Shown here: piece by piece, positions 1 to 8,065 of the stretch
How positions within the stretch are numbered: the stretch's first letter is position 1
Layout: the number at the start of each line of letters is the position of its first letter
Origin: Acidobacteriaceae bacterium
GTDB lineage: Bacteria > Acidobacteriota > Terriglobia > Terriglobales > Acidobacteriaceae
NCBI GenBank assembly: GCA_030041045.1
Contig: JASHOQ010000003.1
Location: 52,542 to 116,541 of the forward strand
Reading direction: 5' to 3'
DNA: 64,000 bases
Notes under the pieces: model-generated
Told to the model about the DNA's origin: nothing
Database searches by the model: none
What the model saw: the letters and a program-made list of their open reading frames with translations, nothing else
Translations under genes and position numbers: made by a program

Positions 1-287
1 TGCGCCTCCGAGGGTCCGTCCCTCCTTCGCGAACGGCCCGGCCGCGGCTTTTCCTTCGTCACCTGCAGGAGAAACTTGGCGCTATTCAGGTCGCCGCACG
101 CGGCCTTTTTGCCCAGCGCCAGAGCGATCTTGCCGGCATACCGGCGCAACTGCTCCTGGGCGGCGCTGCGCAGGCACTCCAAAGCGTCTTCGGCGGCCGG
201 CTCTATTGCGTCCGCCTGGGCGCAGATCGCTTCTTCCTGCGCTTTACATTGGTTTTTCACTTTCTTGCGCTGCCGAGATATTGTCAT
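1..287 (-). CDS. Small hypothetical protein, 3' end outside the window
   Basis: An open frame of 95 codons runs from an ATG at 287 to the window edge with no stop. The N-terminus is basic and helical, and a helical core carries the motif AGKIALALGKKAACGDLN followed by SAKFLL. I recall similar short proteins in acidobacterial genomes but no known function. A hairpin terminator lies just upstream and belongs to the preceding minus-strand unit, so this gene probably has its own promoter. The gene is too truncated here to say more. Confidence 0.6.
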   Translation of the reverse strand, partial: MTISRQRKKVKNQCKAQEEAICAQADAIEPAAEDALECLRSAAQEQLRRYAGKIALALGKKAACGDLNSAKFLLQVTKEKPRPGRSRRRDGPSEA

Positions 288-330
288 GGCTTCACCACTC
301 CCGGATTTTGCTCACGCATCTTTGCGCGCC

Positions 331-370
331 GCAAAGAAAAACGGGCAGCGCCGAAGAAGCGCCGCCCGTT
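331..370 (-). terminator. Rho-independent terminator after tsaD
   Basis: A 10-bp stem (342-351 with 359-368, one mismatch) has a 7-nt loop. On the minus strand it is followed by a T-rich tract complementary to AAAAA at 337-341. It sits about 280 nt beyond the tsaD stop and just before the next minus-strand gene. The rest of 288-647 holds no gene I can support; short open frames there overlap this terminator and have no family character. Confidence 0.7.
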
Positions 371-647
371 CTTGCCCTGCCGCAGGGGGTTCTTTCTTGA
401 ATGCGGATGGCGCCGCTTCCGCCCGCGCACAACGCGCACGCTTCGCGCCATCCTCTACAGGACGGTCAGGGTCCCGGAGGCGAATGCGCGGCGCGCCGCT
501 GCTTCGTTTCACTGCGAGTGTTCTTAGCTTAACCAAATTGCACGGAATTCTTCGCAAGTGGACCAGGGGTGCGGCTGGGTAGAGTTTTCAAGCGTTTAGG
601 CATGCGCGGGAGACTACTCGGCTTTGACAAAAACCAGCGAGCCGGTC

Positions 648-1868
648 TCATCCAAGGATGAGCGAGGGGTCGGCGGAGAGTTCTGCGGGCGCGAACTCGC
701 GCGCCAGCAGGCGCGGCCAGGCAGCGGCGGCAATCATGGCCGCATTGTCAGTGGAGAGCGCGGGCGTGGGAAATGAAACCTCAACGCCGCGCAGCCGCGC
801 CTCTTCTCTGAAGCGCAGGCGCAGCTCCCGGTTCGCGGCCACGCCGCCAGTCACAAAAATGCGCACTGCGCCCAATGATTCCGCAGCGGCGAAGGTCTTC
901 TTGATCAGGTCGCCCACCAACGCATGCTGAAAACTGGCTGCAAGGTCGAGCGTTGCCTGCGAACAAAGGGCGAGCGCGGCTTCCCTTGTCCCGGGAGGCT
1001 TCACGATTCGTTGCTTCTCTTCGCCCTTCCGCGGGAACAGCCGCTCCATGCGCTCCTGCGCCTCGGCGCGCAATCCGCTCAACTCCACGTGGCGCAGCAC
1101 TGCGGTCTTGATTCCGGAAAATGAAAAGAGAAAGCGCGGATCGAGAGGTGCGATCGGAGCGTTCTTCGCGCCTTTGGTGCGCGGAGTTTTTCCGGCAAGG
1201 TGCGCCTTGGTCTTTACCTGGGAGAACGCAAACGGCACCGCGTGGGGATTGCCGTAAAGCGCGAGGGCATCGATCCACGGGCCCCCCGGATAGCCCAGGC
1301 CGAGCAGCTTGGCCACTTTGTCGTAGGCCTCGCCGGCTGCGTCGTCCACGGTGCGCCCAATCAGCCGGTAATGCCACGTTCCTTCTTCGGGCTGCGCCAA
1401 TAACAGATGGGTGTGCCCGCCGGAGGCAACCAGCGCCAGGGCGGATCTGTCCTGTTCGGCGCCTTGATGCGCGGATTGCGCCTCACGTTCATGCAGCAGG
1501 ACGGAGTGGATGTGCCCTTCGAGATGATTCACGGCGATGAGCGACAAGTTGTTGGCGAAACCAAGCGCCTTGGCGTAGGTGATGCCGACGAGAAGAGCGC
1601 CGGCGAGGCCCGGACCGGCCGTCACTGCGATGGCATCGAGATCGGCGAGCGCAATCTCGGCCTGCGCGAGCGCCGCGCGTACCACCGGCACAATGGCGCG
1701 CAGATGCTCGCGGCTGGCCAGCTCCGGCACCACGCCGCCATAGCGCGCATGAGTGGCGATCTGCGACGCAACCACCGAAGAGAGGGTGCGCGCGCCGCGC
1801 TCCACCACTGCCGCGGCGGTTTCGTCACAGGAAGTTTCAATGCCGAGAATGAGGCCCCGTGGGTCCAC
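648..1868 (-). CDS. tsaD: tRNA N6-adenosine threonylcarbamoyltransferase TsaD
   Basis: TsaD transfers the threonylcarbamoyl group to A37 of ANN-decoding tRNAs in the cytoplasm, working with TsaB and TsaE. The start is a GTG at 1868. The N-terminus shows the family signature GIETSCDET. The metal-binding histidines lie in NHLEGH (His115 and His119 by my count), the nucleotide-binding segment is VASGGHTH, and STDNAAM near the C-terminus carries the conserved Asp. At 406 residues it is longer than the usual ~340. The extra length is a basic, low-complexity insert around residues 215-290 that includes GKTPRTKGAKN. It is transcribed divergently from the cytochrome gene and followed by a terminator. 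No tsaB or tsaE is nearby. Confidence 0.97.
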   Translation of the reverse strand: MDPRGLILGIETSCDETAAAVVERGARTLSSVVASQIATHARYGGVVPELASREHLRAIVPVVRAALAQAEIALADLDAIAVTAGPGLAGALLVGITYAKALGFANNLSLIAVNHLEGHIHSVLLHEREAQSAHQGAEQDRSALALVASGGHTHLLLAQPEEGTWHYRLIGRTVDDAAGEAYDKVAKLLGLGYPGGPWIDALALYGNPHAVPFAFSQVKTKAHLAGKTPRTKGAKNAPIAPLDPRFLFSFSGIKTAVLRHVELSGLRAEAQERMERLFPRKGEEKQRIVKPPGTREAALALCSQATLDLAASFQHALVGDLIKKTFAAAESLGAVRIFVTGGVAANRELRLRFREEARLRGVEVSFPTPALSTDNAAMIAAAAWPRLLAREFAPAELSADPSLILG

Positions 1869-1945
1869 TCTTCTCAGTTTATCGTTGGCACAGATCGCGG
1901 CGCCTGACTTCGCGCCATGCCGTAACCTGTATCATCGAAAGTGAC

Positions 1946-2305
1946 ATGCACTTGCGCAGCGGTTTCGATCCTCTCTTTTTTCCCGTCTGCGTTTGGGCTC
2001 TCGGGCTTGCCGGCTGCCAATCCCTGCCGACTTCAAAACCCTCCTCCGAGTGGACCCCGCAGGAGGCGCGCGGCGCGGCCGTCTATCAACAGAAGTGCGC
2101 ACGCTGCCACTATCCCACGAATTCGCACCCGCTTCACGGCCCCGGACTGCAGGCGATCACGAAGGTCAAAGCCATGCCCTCCGGAGCACCGCCCACAGAC
2201 GAGCGGCTCACCGCCGTCATTCTTCACGGCCGCGGCATGATGCCGGCCACGCCAGTTGACGACCCGCAGCTCCAGGACCTGCTGGCATACCTGCACACTC
2301 TATGA
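1946..2305 (+). CDS. Cytochrome c lipoprotein
   Basis: This 119-residue protein has an N-terminal lipoprotein signal ending in a lipobox (LAGC), so it is probably anchored outside the inner membrane. A single haem-binding motif CARCH follows, and a candidate distal Met ligand lies in HGRGMMPA. The size and motif order fit small class I (mono-haem) cytochromes that carry electrons in the periplasm. I chose the ATG at 1946 because it gives a proper signal peptide; an upstream in-frame ATG at 1859 overlaps tsaD. Its stop overlaps the next start (ATGA), so the two genes are translationally coupled. Confidence 0.88.
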   Translation: MHLRSGFDPLFFPVCVWALGLAGCQSLPTSKPSSEWTPQEARGAAVYQQKCARCHYPTNSHPLHGPGLQAITKVKAMPSGAPPTDERLTAVILHGRGMMPATPVDDPQLQDLLAYLHTL

Positions 2306-2727
2306 ACGGCGAAAAGAGCAACGATCACTCCAGTGCACGGCGAGAACAAACGCAGACCCAATCTGAAAGCTCCGGCGCTCCCCAACCCTCCGTTCCGAGG
2401 CAACGCCTGCCGCTCCCCGGGCTCGCCGCCATCGCGCTTTATCTTCTGCTGCTGGCAGGAACCATCATTCTCGGCGTAGTTGCCGGAGGGCACTATCCGC
2501 CCATCTACCTCGTCTTTTCCGCATTGTTCATCGCCGCAAGCGCAGGTCTGCTCATGCTCTTTCGCTGGGCGTGGTCGCTGGCTCTCGCTGCCGTGGTCTT
2601 GCTCACAGCTTACAATTTCTGGGTCTTTGCCAAACTGCACATCACGGCCGCCCTGGTTCAAGGCGCGCTGAATCTGATCTTTTTTCTTTACCTCATCCGC
2701 ACTGAGGTGCGCTCCAAGCTGCGTTGA
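2302..2727 (+). CDS. Small integral membrane protein
   Basis: This 141-residue protein has a hydrophilic Gln/Ser-rich N-terminal tail of about 38 residues, then about four hydrophobic helices and a basic C-terminus. It overlaps the cytochrome c gene by four bases, so it is very likely co-translated with it and may act with it in the membrane. I do not recognise the family. The gene ends at a convergent junction that contains a short tandem repeat. Confidence 0.75.
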   Translation: MNGEKSNDHSSARREQTQTQSESSGAPQPSVPRQRLPLPGLAAIALYLLLLAGTIILGVVAGGHYPPIYLVFSALFIAASAGLLMLFRWAWSLALAAVVLLTAYNFWVFAKLHITAALVQGALNLIFFLYLIRTEVRSKLR

Positions 2728-2744
2728 GCGCTGGGGCGCGCGCG

Positions 2745-2783
2745 GCGAAACGTGCGGGCGAAACGTGCGGGCGAAACGTGCGT
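2745..2783. repeat. Three tandem copies of a 13-bp unit
   Basis: The unit GCGAAACGTGCGG occurs at 2745-2757, 2758-2770 and 2771-2783, the last copy with one changed base. It lies between the ends of two convergent genes. It does not form a terminator-like hairpin. Confidence 0.9.
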
Positions 2784-2821
2784 TCAAGGAGTTCAACTTC
2801 GCCGCGGCTTTCTGACCGAGC

Positions 2822-3214
2822 TCAGATGTTGCTGCTTCTCGACGGCCGCGACCAGAAATGCTCCTGCTCTTCGCTCGTGGTTTCCGCGTCGGGGGGCAAT
2901 GCGGCGTCGTCCGGCGGCACCACCGAGTACCGCCCGACCACGCGCTCCCGGCTCCGATCGCGCCCGTCCTCCCATGTAAACAGGCTTACCAGCGCTGCGA
3001 GAAATGTCCACACCAGAAAGAGAGCGCCGATCACCATCAACGCCAGTCCACCCAGCACGCCGGCTCCGGTGGTGGTCATGTCGATGTGGAGCACCGATCC
3101 GGAAAAGGGATAAGCGGCGCTGAAGCCCGTGGTTCCGTGGCAGTAGCCGATAATCAGGGCCAAACCCGCACCCAGAAAAACCACGGCGGCAATGAACGGA
3201 CGGTCTACCCTCAT
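2822..3214 (-). CDS. Membrane protein with acidic C-terminal tail
   Basis: The 130-residue product has two clear transmembrane segments, at about residues 7-25 and 48-75. A cytoplasmic tail rich in Glu, Asp, Arg and Ser follows. The start ATG at 3214 is preceded by GGAGA-type purines. It converges on the small membrane protein upstream and is divergent from lipA. I do not recognise the family. Confidence 0.7.
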   Translation of the reverse strand: MRVDRPFIAAVVFLGAGLALIIGYCHGTTGFSAAYPFSGSVLHIDMTTTGAGVLGGLALMVIGALFLVWTFLAALVSLFTWEDGRDRSRERVVGRYSVVPPDDAALPPDAETTSEEQEHFWSRPSRSSNI

Positions 3215-3418
3215 GGGAATCTCCTTTCACTTGCGTCGGGGGCGTCTCGAGCGCCCGCACCGCTCCCGCCCGCGCCGACAATGCGGCTTAGCCAGAAAGA
3301 TGCGTGTTTCCCCGAAATGGTTTTGACCCCAATGCTCGGAAATCCCGCGCTCGCGCGCCATGCTCCCGCTGCGCCCGGGTACCTCTGCCGCTACAATGAT
3401 TTAGATGATGGGATTCAG

Positions 3419-4324
3419 ATGATGGAGCTGGTCCAGATCGAGCCTGCCCGCCGCGTGGCCGCACCCAAGCCGGAGTGGCTCAAGGCGCGTGCACCCATGG
3501 GCGAGAACTACCACGCGCTCAAGCGCCTGGCCCGCTCGCTTTCGCTCCACACCGTTTGCGAGAGCGCGCACTGCCCCAACATTGGCGAGTGCTGGCATCA
3601 TAAGACTGCCACCTTCATGATGCTCGGCAACCTGTGCACCCGCCGCTGCGGCTTTTGCGCCGTGCCCAAGGGTCGTCCCGAGGCTATCGACTTCGACGAG
3701 CCGCGGAGGGTTGCGCGGGCCGTAGCTCAGTTAGGGCTGCTCCACGCAGTGGTCACCAGCGTCAACCGCGACGACGACAACCTGGGTGGCGCGCGCGCCT
3801 TCGCCATGGTGATCGAGGAAATCCGCCGCCAGGCCCCCGGCTGCCGCGTGGAAGTCCTCATTCCCGATTTTCAAGGCATGCGTGAGGCTATCCGGATCGT
3901 CGTCGAGGCGCGCCCCGAGATCCTCAATCACAATACCGAGACCGTTCCGCGCCTCTACCGCGTCGTCCGCTCCGGCGCGCGTTATGAGCGTTCTTTGGAG
4001 TTGTTGCGCTTCGCCAAGGAATTGCGGCCTGCGGGGCTGACGAAATCCGGCGTCATGGTCGGCCTGGGTGAAGAGACGCGCGAGCTCCTCGACGTCTTCC
4101 GCGATCTTGCCTCGGTTGGTTGCGACGTCCTGACGATTGGACAATATCTGCGGCCTTCCCGCGACCACCTGCCCATCGCCCGCCTTTACACGCCTGCAGA
4201 GTTCGCCGACCTCAAGCGCGAAGCCCTAAACATGGGCTTCCGTCACGTCGAATCCGGCCCGCTGGTGCGCTCGAGTTACCACGCGCACGAGCAGGCCGCT
4301 TCCGCCGTGGCCGAAGTCGCATGA
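3419..4324 (+). CDS. lipA: Lipoyl synthase LipA
   Basis: LipA is a radical SAM enzyme that inserts two sulfurs into octanoyl groups on lipoyl domains. Both iron-sulfur cluster signatures are present. Cys47, Cys52 and Cys58 in [12 protein letters not shown] bind the auxiliary cluster. Cys73, Cys77 and Cys80 in CTRRCGFC bind the SAM cluster. The C-terminal RSSYHA supplies the conserved Ser. The 301-residue length is typical. The frame is open far upstream, but homology begins near the double ATG at 3419/3422. A -10-like TACAAT at 3392-3397 supports a short leader. No lipB is adjacent. Confidence 0.97.
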   Translation: MMELVQIEPARRVAAPKPEWLKARAPMGENYHALKRLARSLSLHTVCESAHCPNIGECWHHKTATFMMLGNLCTRRCGFCAVPKGRPEAIDFDEPRRVARAVAQLGLLHAVVTSVNRDDDNLGGARAFAMVIEEIRRQAPGCRVEVLIPDFQGMREAIRIVVEARPEILNHNTETVPRLYRVVRSGARYERSLELLRFAKELRPAGLTKSGVMVGLGEETRELLDVFRDLASVGCDVLTIGQYLRPSRDHLPIARLYTPAEFADLKREALNMGFRHVESGPLVRSSYHAHEQAASAVAEVA

Positions 4325-4402
4325 CGCACCGCCTTCGCATCCCCGCGCAGGCTGTAGAATAGCCCTTGGCGTTTTGCCCTTTTTCACCAAGGAAGAAAAC
4401 CC

Positions 4403-4987
4403 ATGGCATCCTTCATGGACGGCAACCCGGCACTCAAAGGACTCGCAAGCGACCTGAAGCGGCGCATGGATCAGTCGGTCGCCGATTTCCAGGCCAATCT
4501 GGCCTCCACGCGCACCGGCCGCGCCAGCGTGCACATGCTTGACCAGGTCAAGGTGGACTACTACGGCACGCACACGCCCATCACCCAGCTTGCCCAGGTG
4601 TCCACGCCCGAGCCTCAGCTCATCCTCATCGCGCCCTGGGACCCAACCATCCTCAAAGAAGTGGAGAAGGCCATCCAGGCCTCCGACCTCGGATTCAATC
4701 CCATCTCCGACGGCAAAGTGGTCCGCGTTCCCGTTCCACCCATGACCGAGGAGCGGCGGCGCGAGGTCTGCAAGCACCTGAACAAGGTCCTCGAGGAGCA
4801 CCGGACAGCGGTGCGCAATGTGCGCCGCGACGGCAACGAGGCCCTCAAGAAGCTGACCAAGGAGAAGAAGATCAGCGAGGACGACGAAAAGCGCGCCATG
4901 GACGAGGTGCAGAAGATTACCGACGCCGAAATCCGCCGCATGGAGGAGCTCTCCCATAAGAAGGAAGCTGAAGTGATGCAGGTGTGA
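4403..4987 (+). CDS. frr: Ribosome recycling factor
   Basis: The product has 194 residues and the standard RRF layout: an N-terminal helix with STRTGRAS, a beta domain with the PWDPTILKEVEKAI region, and C-terminal helices with VRNVRRDGNE. It splits post-termination ribosomes together with EF-G. A Shine-Dalgarno-like AAGGAAG precedes the ATG, and TAGAAT at 4355-4360 is a plausible -10 box. In many genomes frr follows pyrH; here it stands alone after lipA. Just after the stop, GGGGGC and GCCCCC could pair, but without a T-tract. Confidence 0.98.
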   Translation: MASFMDGNPALKGLASDLKRRMDQSVADFQANLASTRTGRASVHMLDQVKVDYYGTHTPITQLAQVSTPEPQLILIAPWDPTILKEVEKAIQASDLGFNPISDGKVVRVPVPPMTEERRREVCKHLNKVLEEHRTAVRNVRRDGNEALKKLTKEKKISEDDEKRAMDEVQKITDAEIRRMEELSHKKEAEVMQV

Positions 4988-5093
4988 GGGGGCTTATTTC
5001 CTGGATCGCCCCCCCGCTTCGGGCACGCCGCCATCCACATCTTCCCGGGCCCAAAGGCACCTGCGCTGCTGCCAGCAGCGCGCTCTTCCGCGG

Positions 5094-6122
5094 CTACCCG
5101 GCTGCCAGCCGCCTGCGATACGCATCCAGGCTCATCCGCACCGCCATAGACGCCAGCTGCAGGAAAACAATCGCCGCAATCACCGCGAAACCGCGATAGG
5201 TCCACAGGTTGATTTGCGCCAGCGTAGCCGCGTGGGCCAGGTCCGCCGGATCCTTGAGCACGATGAGCACGCGCGCCGGGGCTGCCAGCACCACCATGAG
5301 CGGTACAAGCCCCAGGGCCTGCTCCACCAGGCGGCGTGCCGGGTGCGGTCCCTGCCACCGTTCCTGCAATAGATCGACGGTATGCCAGGCCAGCTCTCCC
5401 GCGTTCAGGAGCACGATGCACCAATAGAATGTCCACCATACGGCGGCCAGCTTGAAGGGCGAGAGGGTTAAAACAACCACTCCCGGGCCCATGAGCAGAA
5501 CCGGATAGTGGGGCACCAGAAGCATCCACACCAGGACAAGCCAGCCGAAGATGACTTCGATTACCGCTTGCGCGTAAGTCTTTGGTTTCTTTCGCCCCTG
5601 GGGACGCGAATCGAAAGGCGATGCCACGGCCTGCGGCCAGTGGTTGCCCATGGCCGCGCCTTGAGCGAACTTCTCCGGAATCTTCACGCGGCTTCGTTCC
5701 AGAACCACAAAGACGAGTGTGACAACTGCCGCGTTGATGAAGAGAATCCACAGCAGCTGCAACGCCGCTCCCACCCACGCGTCGCCGCCCCGCCCGTTGG
5801 CAACAATCTCCACAGTTTTCGCAATGGCAAAGATCGCCGCACACCATCCCAGGGCAAGGCGCAACACATACCGGTAAATCGGAAACAGCGCTGGCCCAAT
5901 GAGATACGGCTGCGGCTGGTACCGTGCCGCCATCTGCAGCGGCGACCCCATCTGTTTCAGCCACGCCTCGATCTCCGCGTTTGTCAGTTTGCGGCCCAGC
6001 TCCGCTTCTCTGTCCTCGAGCTGCGACTCCAGGTTCGCCCGCAGCTCAGCGATAATGTCGTCCTGCCTTTTCCAGCGCAGGTGCCTTCGTACTGCTTGCA
6101 AATACCGCTCCAGAAGCTCCAT
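5094..6122 (-). CDS. HAAS-domain membrane protein paired with PadR
   Basis: The 342-residue product begins with a soluble helical domain of about 75 residues (MELLERYLQAVRRHL, later WLKQMGSP) that matches the HAAS/DUF1700 type found beside PadR regulators. Six or more hydrophobic segments follow, with a basic loop around residues 165-180. The frame stays open into padR, but homology starts at the ATG at 6122, 17 nt after the padR stop, which implies an operon. It is probably controlled by the PadR operator upstream. I infer a membrane sensor or adaptor role from gene pairing only. Confidence 0.82.
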   Translation of the reverse strand: MELLERYLQAVRRHLRWKRQDDIIAELRANLESQLEDREAELGRKLTNAEIEAWLKQMGSPLQMAARYQPQPYLIGPALFPIYRYVLRLALGWCAAIFAIAKTVEIVANGRGGDAWVGAALQLLWILFINAAVVTLVFVVLERSRVKIPEKFAQGAAMGNHWPQAVASPFDSRPQGRKKPKTYAQAVIEVIFGWLVLVWMLLVPHYPVLLMGPGVVVLTLSPFKLAAVWWTFYWCIVLLNAGELAWHTVDLLQERWQGPHPARRLVEQALGLVPLMVVLAAPARVLIVLKDPADLAHAATLAQINLWTYRGFAVIAAIVFLQLASMAVRMSLDAYRRRLAAG

Positions 6123-6139
6123 AACCGTCGTTTTACCTC

Positions 6140-6466
6140 TCACAGAATCTTGTAGATGGCCTGGTTGATCTGGTTCCATTCCTCGATCAGCCGGGTGAAC
6201 ACGTCCTCGCCCTCGGGCGAAAGCCGGTAAAACCGCTTGTTGCGCTTGTCTTCTTCGCGCCATTCGCTCGTCAGCAGCCCCTGCGACTCCAGCCGCCGCA
6301 ACAACGGGTAAAGCGTGCTCTCGTCCATCTCCATTCCCCGGAGAGCGAGCTCCTTGCGCAGCGTGTAGCCGTAGTGCTCCTGGCGCAGTTGTCCCAAGAC
6401 GGCCAGCGTCAGGCAGCCCCGTCGCAACTCCAGGCGCAGGTTTTCGAATAAGTTCTCGGAGTCCAT
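6140..6466 (-). CDS. PadR-family transcriptional regulator
   Basis: A PadR winged-helix repressor with the family core RRGCLTLAVLGQL, then GYTLRKEL, then the recognition region MDESTLYPLLRRLESQGLL and the wing YRLSPEG. The length (~108 aa) is that of minimal PadR-s1 proteins. The start is uncertain: ATG at 6466 (MDSENL) fits family alignments, while ATGs at 6481 and 6499 are in frame but lie on or in the promoter/operator. It is the first gene of a two-gene unit with the HAAS protein and is likely autoregulated. Confidence 0.93.
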   Translation of the reverse strand: MDSENLFENLRLELRRGCLTLAVLGQLRQEHYGYTLRKELALRGMEMDESTLYPLLRRLESQGLLTSEWREEDKRNKRFYRLSPEGEDVFTRLIEEWNQINQAIYKIL

Positions 6467-6479
6467 TCCGCTGTACCCC

Positions 6480-6526
6480 ATACACTGTACTAGATACACT
6501 GTATATTATACAGTGTGTGTTGTCAA
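6480..6526 (-). promoter_or_regulatory. padR promoter with palindromic operator
   Basis: Read on the minus strand, TTGACA (6521-6526) is separated by 17 bp from TACAGT (6498-6503), a good sigma-70-type promoter. A perfect 21-bp palindrome with 10-bp arms (ACACTGTATA and its complement, 6496-6516) covers the spacer and -10. A further half-site ATACACTGTA at 6480-6489 repeats the one at 6494-6503 with a 14-bp period. This is where a PadR dimer would block its own promoter. Confidence 0.8.
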
Positions 6527-6618
6527 GTATTTTCTTCGCGATTTCTTGCGTGCGCGGTCGCGCAGGTTATCACGCAGAAACAAATAGATTTGTGATTGGA
6601 TTGCCGATGGCAGGGCGG

Positions 6619-7794
6619 CTACCGCTTCGCTCGCTTGTAGAACGGGATGGGTACCTGCCTGGCTCGCACGGGGTTGCCGCGCACGTCCACCAGTACGTCC
6701 GCGCCCGATGCGGCGACCGGTGCCGGCACCAGCGCCAGGGCGATATTGGCTTTCAAGAACGGCGCCGGCGATCCGGAGGCAATGGTGCCCATGCGGTCAC
6801 CGTCCGCGGACAATACGAAGTACCCGTCGCGCGCAATGCCGCGCTCTGTCATCTCCAGGCCGACGACCTTGCGCTTGGGCCCGCCCGCAGCCTGCACCGC
6901 CAGCAACGCATCGCGTCCGATAAAAGGTCCTTTGTCCAGTTTGAGCCAGCGCGTCAGCCCGGCCTCAAAGACATTGATTTCCTCGGAGATCTCGTGCCCG
7001 TAAAGGCTCATCCCCGCTTCGAGGCGCAGCGTGTTGCGCGCGCCCAGCCCGCAGGGACGGATGCCGAACTCTGCGCCCGCTTCGAGCAGCGCCTCCCACA
7101 TCTTTACCGTGGTGGCTTCGTCGCTGGGCGTGTAGACTTCAAAGCCGTCCTCGCCGGAGTAACCCGTCCGCGCAATGAGCACGTTCGCAATCCCGGCCAC
7201 CGTTCCCCACGTGAACCAGTAATTTCTGATCGCGCCCAGATCAACCTTGGTCAGCTTCTTCAGCGTCTCCAGCGCCCGCGGCCCCTGCAGCGCAAGCTGC
7301 GAGTAGTATCCCGAGTAGTCGCTGATGTGGATCGACGGAAACCCGCCCGCCTGCTTGCGGATCCAAGCAAAGTCAGAGTCCTTCGTCCCCGCGTTCACCA
7401 CCAGCAGGTAATCGTTCGCACCCAGCCGGTGAACCAGGATGTCGTCTACAAACGTGCCCTCGGGTGTGAGCAGTGCGGAGTAGTGCGCCTGCCCGTCGGC
7501 CAGCTTGGCGGCGTCGTTCATGGTGATGTGCTGCACGGCGGCCAGCGCGCCGGGCCCGCGAAACTGAATCTCACCCATGTGGCTCACGTCGAACAGGCCC
7601 ACGCCGGTCCGCACGGCCAGGTGCTCGGCGATGAGGCCTCCGCCTGGGCATGGGTATTCGACCGGCATATCCCATCCGTTGAAGTCCACCATCTTTGCCT
7701 TCAGCGCGCGGTGCGTGGCGTTAAGCGCGGTCTTTTTGAGTGGCGCCGGAGCAAAAGCGAGCGCGGCGGAGGCGGGAGCAGCGGGTGTTGTCAT
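6619..7794 (-). CDS. gcvT: Glycine cleavage system T protein (aminomethyltransferase)
   Basis: GcvT moves the methylene group from the aminomethyl-lipoyl H protein to tetrahydrofolate, releasing ammonia. Visible family features include FNGWDMPVEY, VGLFDVSHMGEI, the folate-site Asp in TFVDDILVHR, ARTGYSGEDGFEVY and the C-terminal barrel ending VPIPFYKR. I chose the ATG at 7794 (MTTPAAP), preceded by GAAGGGG, over an ATG at 7809. No gcvH or gcvP is next to it. It is divergent from a small membrane-protein gene only 27 bp away. Confidence 0.96.
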   Translation of the reverse strand: MTTPAAPASAALAFAPAPLKKTALNATHRALKAKMVDFNGWDMPVEYPCPGGGLIAEHLAVRTGVGLFDVSHMGEIQFRGPGALAAVQHITMNDAAKLADGQAHYSALLTPEGTFVDDILVHRLGANDYLLVVNAGTKDSDFAWIRKQAGGFPSIHISDYSGYYSQLALQGPRALETLKKLTKVDLGAIRNYWFTWGTVAGIANVLIARTGYSGEDGFEVYTPSDEATTVKMWEALLEAGAEFGIRPCGLGARNTLRLEAGMSLYGHEISEEINVFEAGLTRWLKLDKGPFIGRDALLAVQAAGGPKRKVVGLEMTERGIARDGYFVLSADGDRMGTIASGSPAPFLKANIALALVPAPVAASGADVLVDVRGNPVRARQVPIPFYKRAKR

Positions 7795-7821
7795 GGAAAA
7801 CCCCTTCAACCCTGTATCTTA

Positions 7822-8001
7822 ATGGAACGTGTGAACACCGTTCGCGGCATGGTGATGGTTTTGGCCGCGGCCCTGGCCGTCTGGAAGGGCTGGCAGTTGC
7901 ACTCCGGCCGCACAGCCCTGCTTGCTTACGGCCTGGCCGCGCTAGCGCTGGCGCTCGCCATCTGGCACTTTACCCGCAAGCCGGCGCGGCCGCGCATCTG
8001 A
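7822..8001 (+). CDS. 59-residue membrane protein
   Basis: This short frame, from an ATG at 7822, encodes two hydrophobic helices (VMVLAAALAVWKGW and LLAYGLAALALALAIWHF) and a basic tail ending KPARPRI. It fits a small inner-membrane protein with both ends on the same side. It lies between gcvT and the DUF2339 gene. The frame is open far upstream, but that part lies opposite gcvT and is not coding. The function is unknown. Confidence 0.55.
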   Translation: MERVNTVRGMVMVLAAALAVWKGWQLHSGRTALLAYGLAALALALAIWHFTRKPARPRI

Positions 8002-8021
8002 TTCCTATCCCTTCCCTTTCC

Positions 8022-8049
8022 TTGCCGGCAGAGCTGGGCAGGCTATAAT
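8022..8049 (+). promoter_or_regulatory. Promoter for the DUF2339-DUF3999 genes
   Basis: TTGCCG (8022-8027), a 16-bp spacer and a perfect TATAAT (8044-8049). Transcription would start near 8056, which excludes the ATG at 8048 inside the -10 box and favours the ATG at 8066. The leader would be only about 10 nt. Confidence 0.6.
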
Positions 8050-8065
8050 GCCGCCATCTTCCGCA

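Noticed and set aside
312..557. 81-codon minus-strand frame downstream of tsaD
   Set aside because: It contains the terminator hairpin, has a non-biological composition, and has no ribosome-binding site.
2858..3418. Upstream in-frame extension of lipA
   Set aside because: It overlaps a minus-strand membrane-protein gene, has no family similarity, and LipA homology begins at about 3419.
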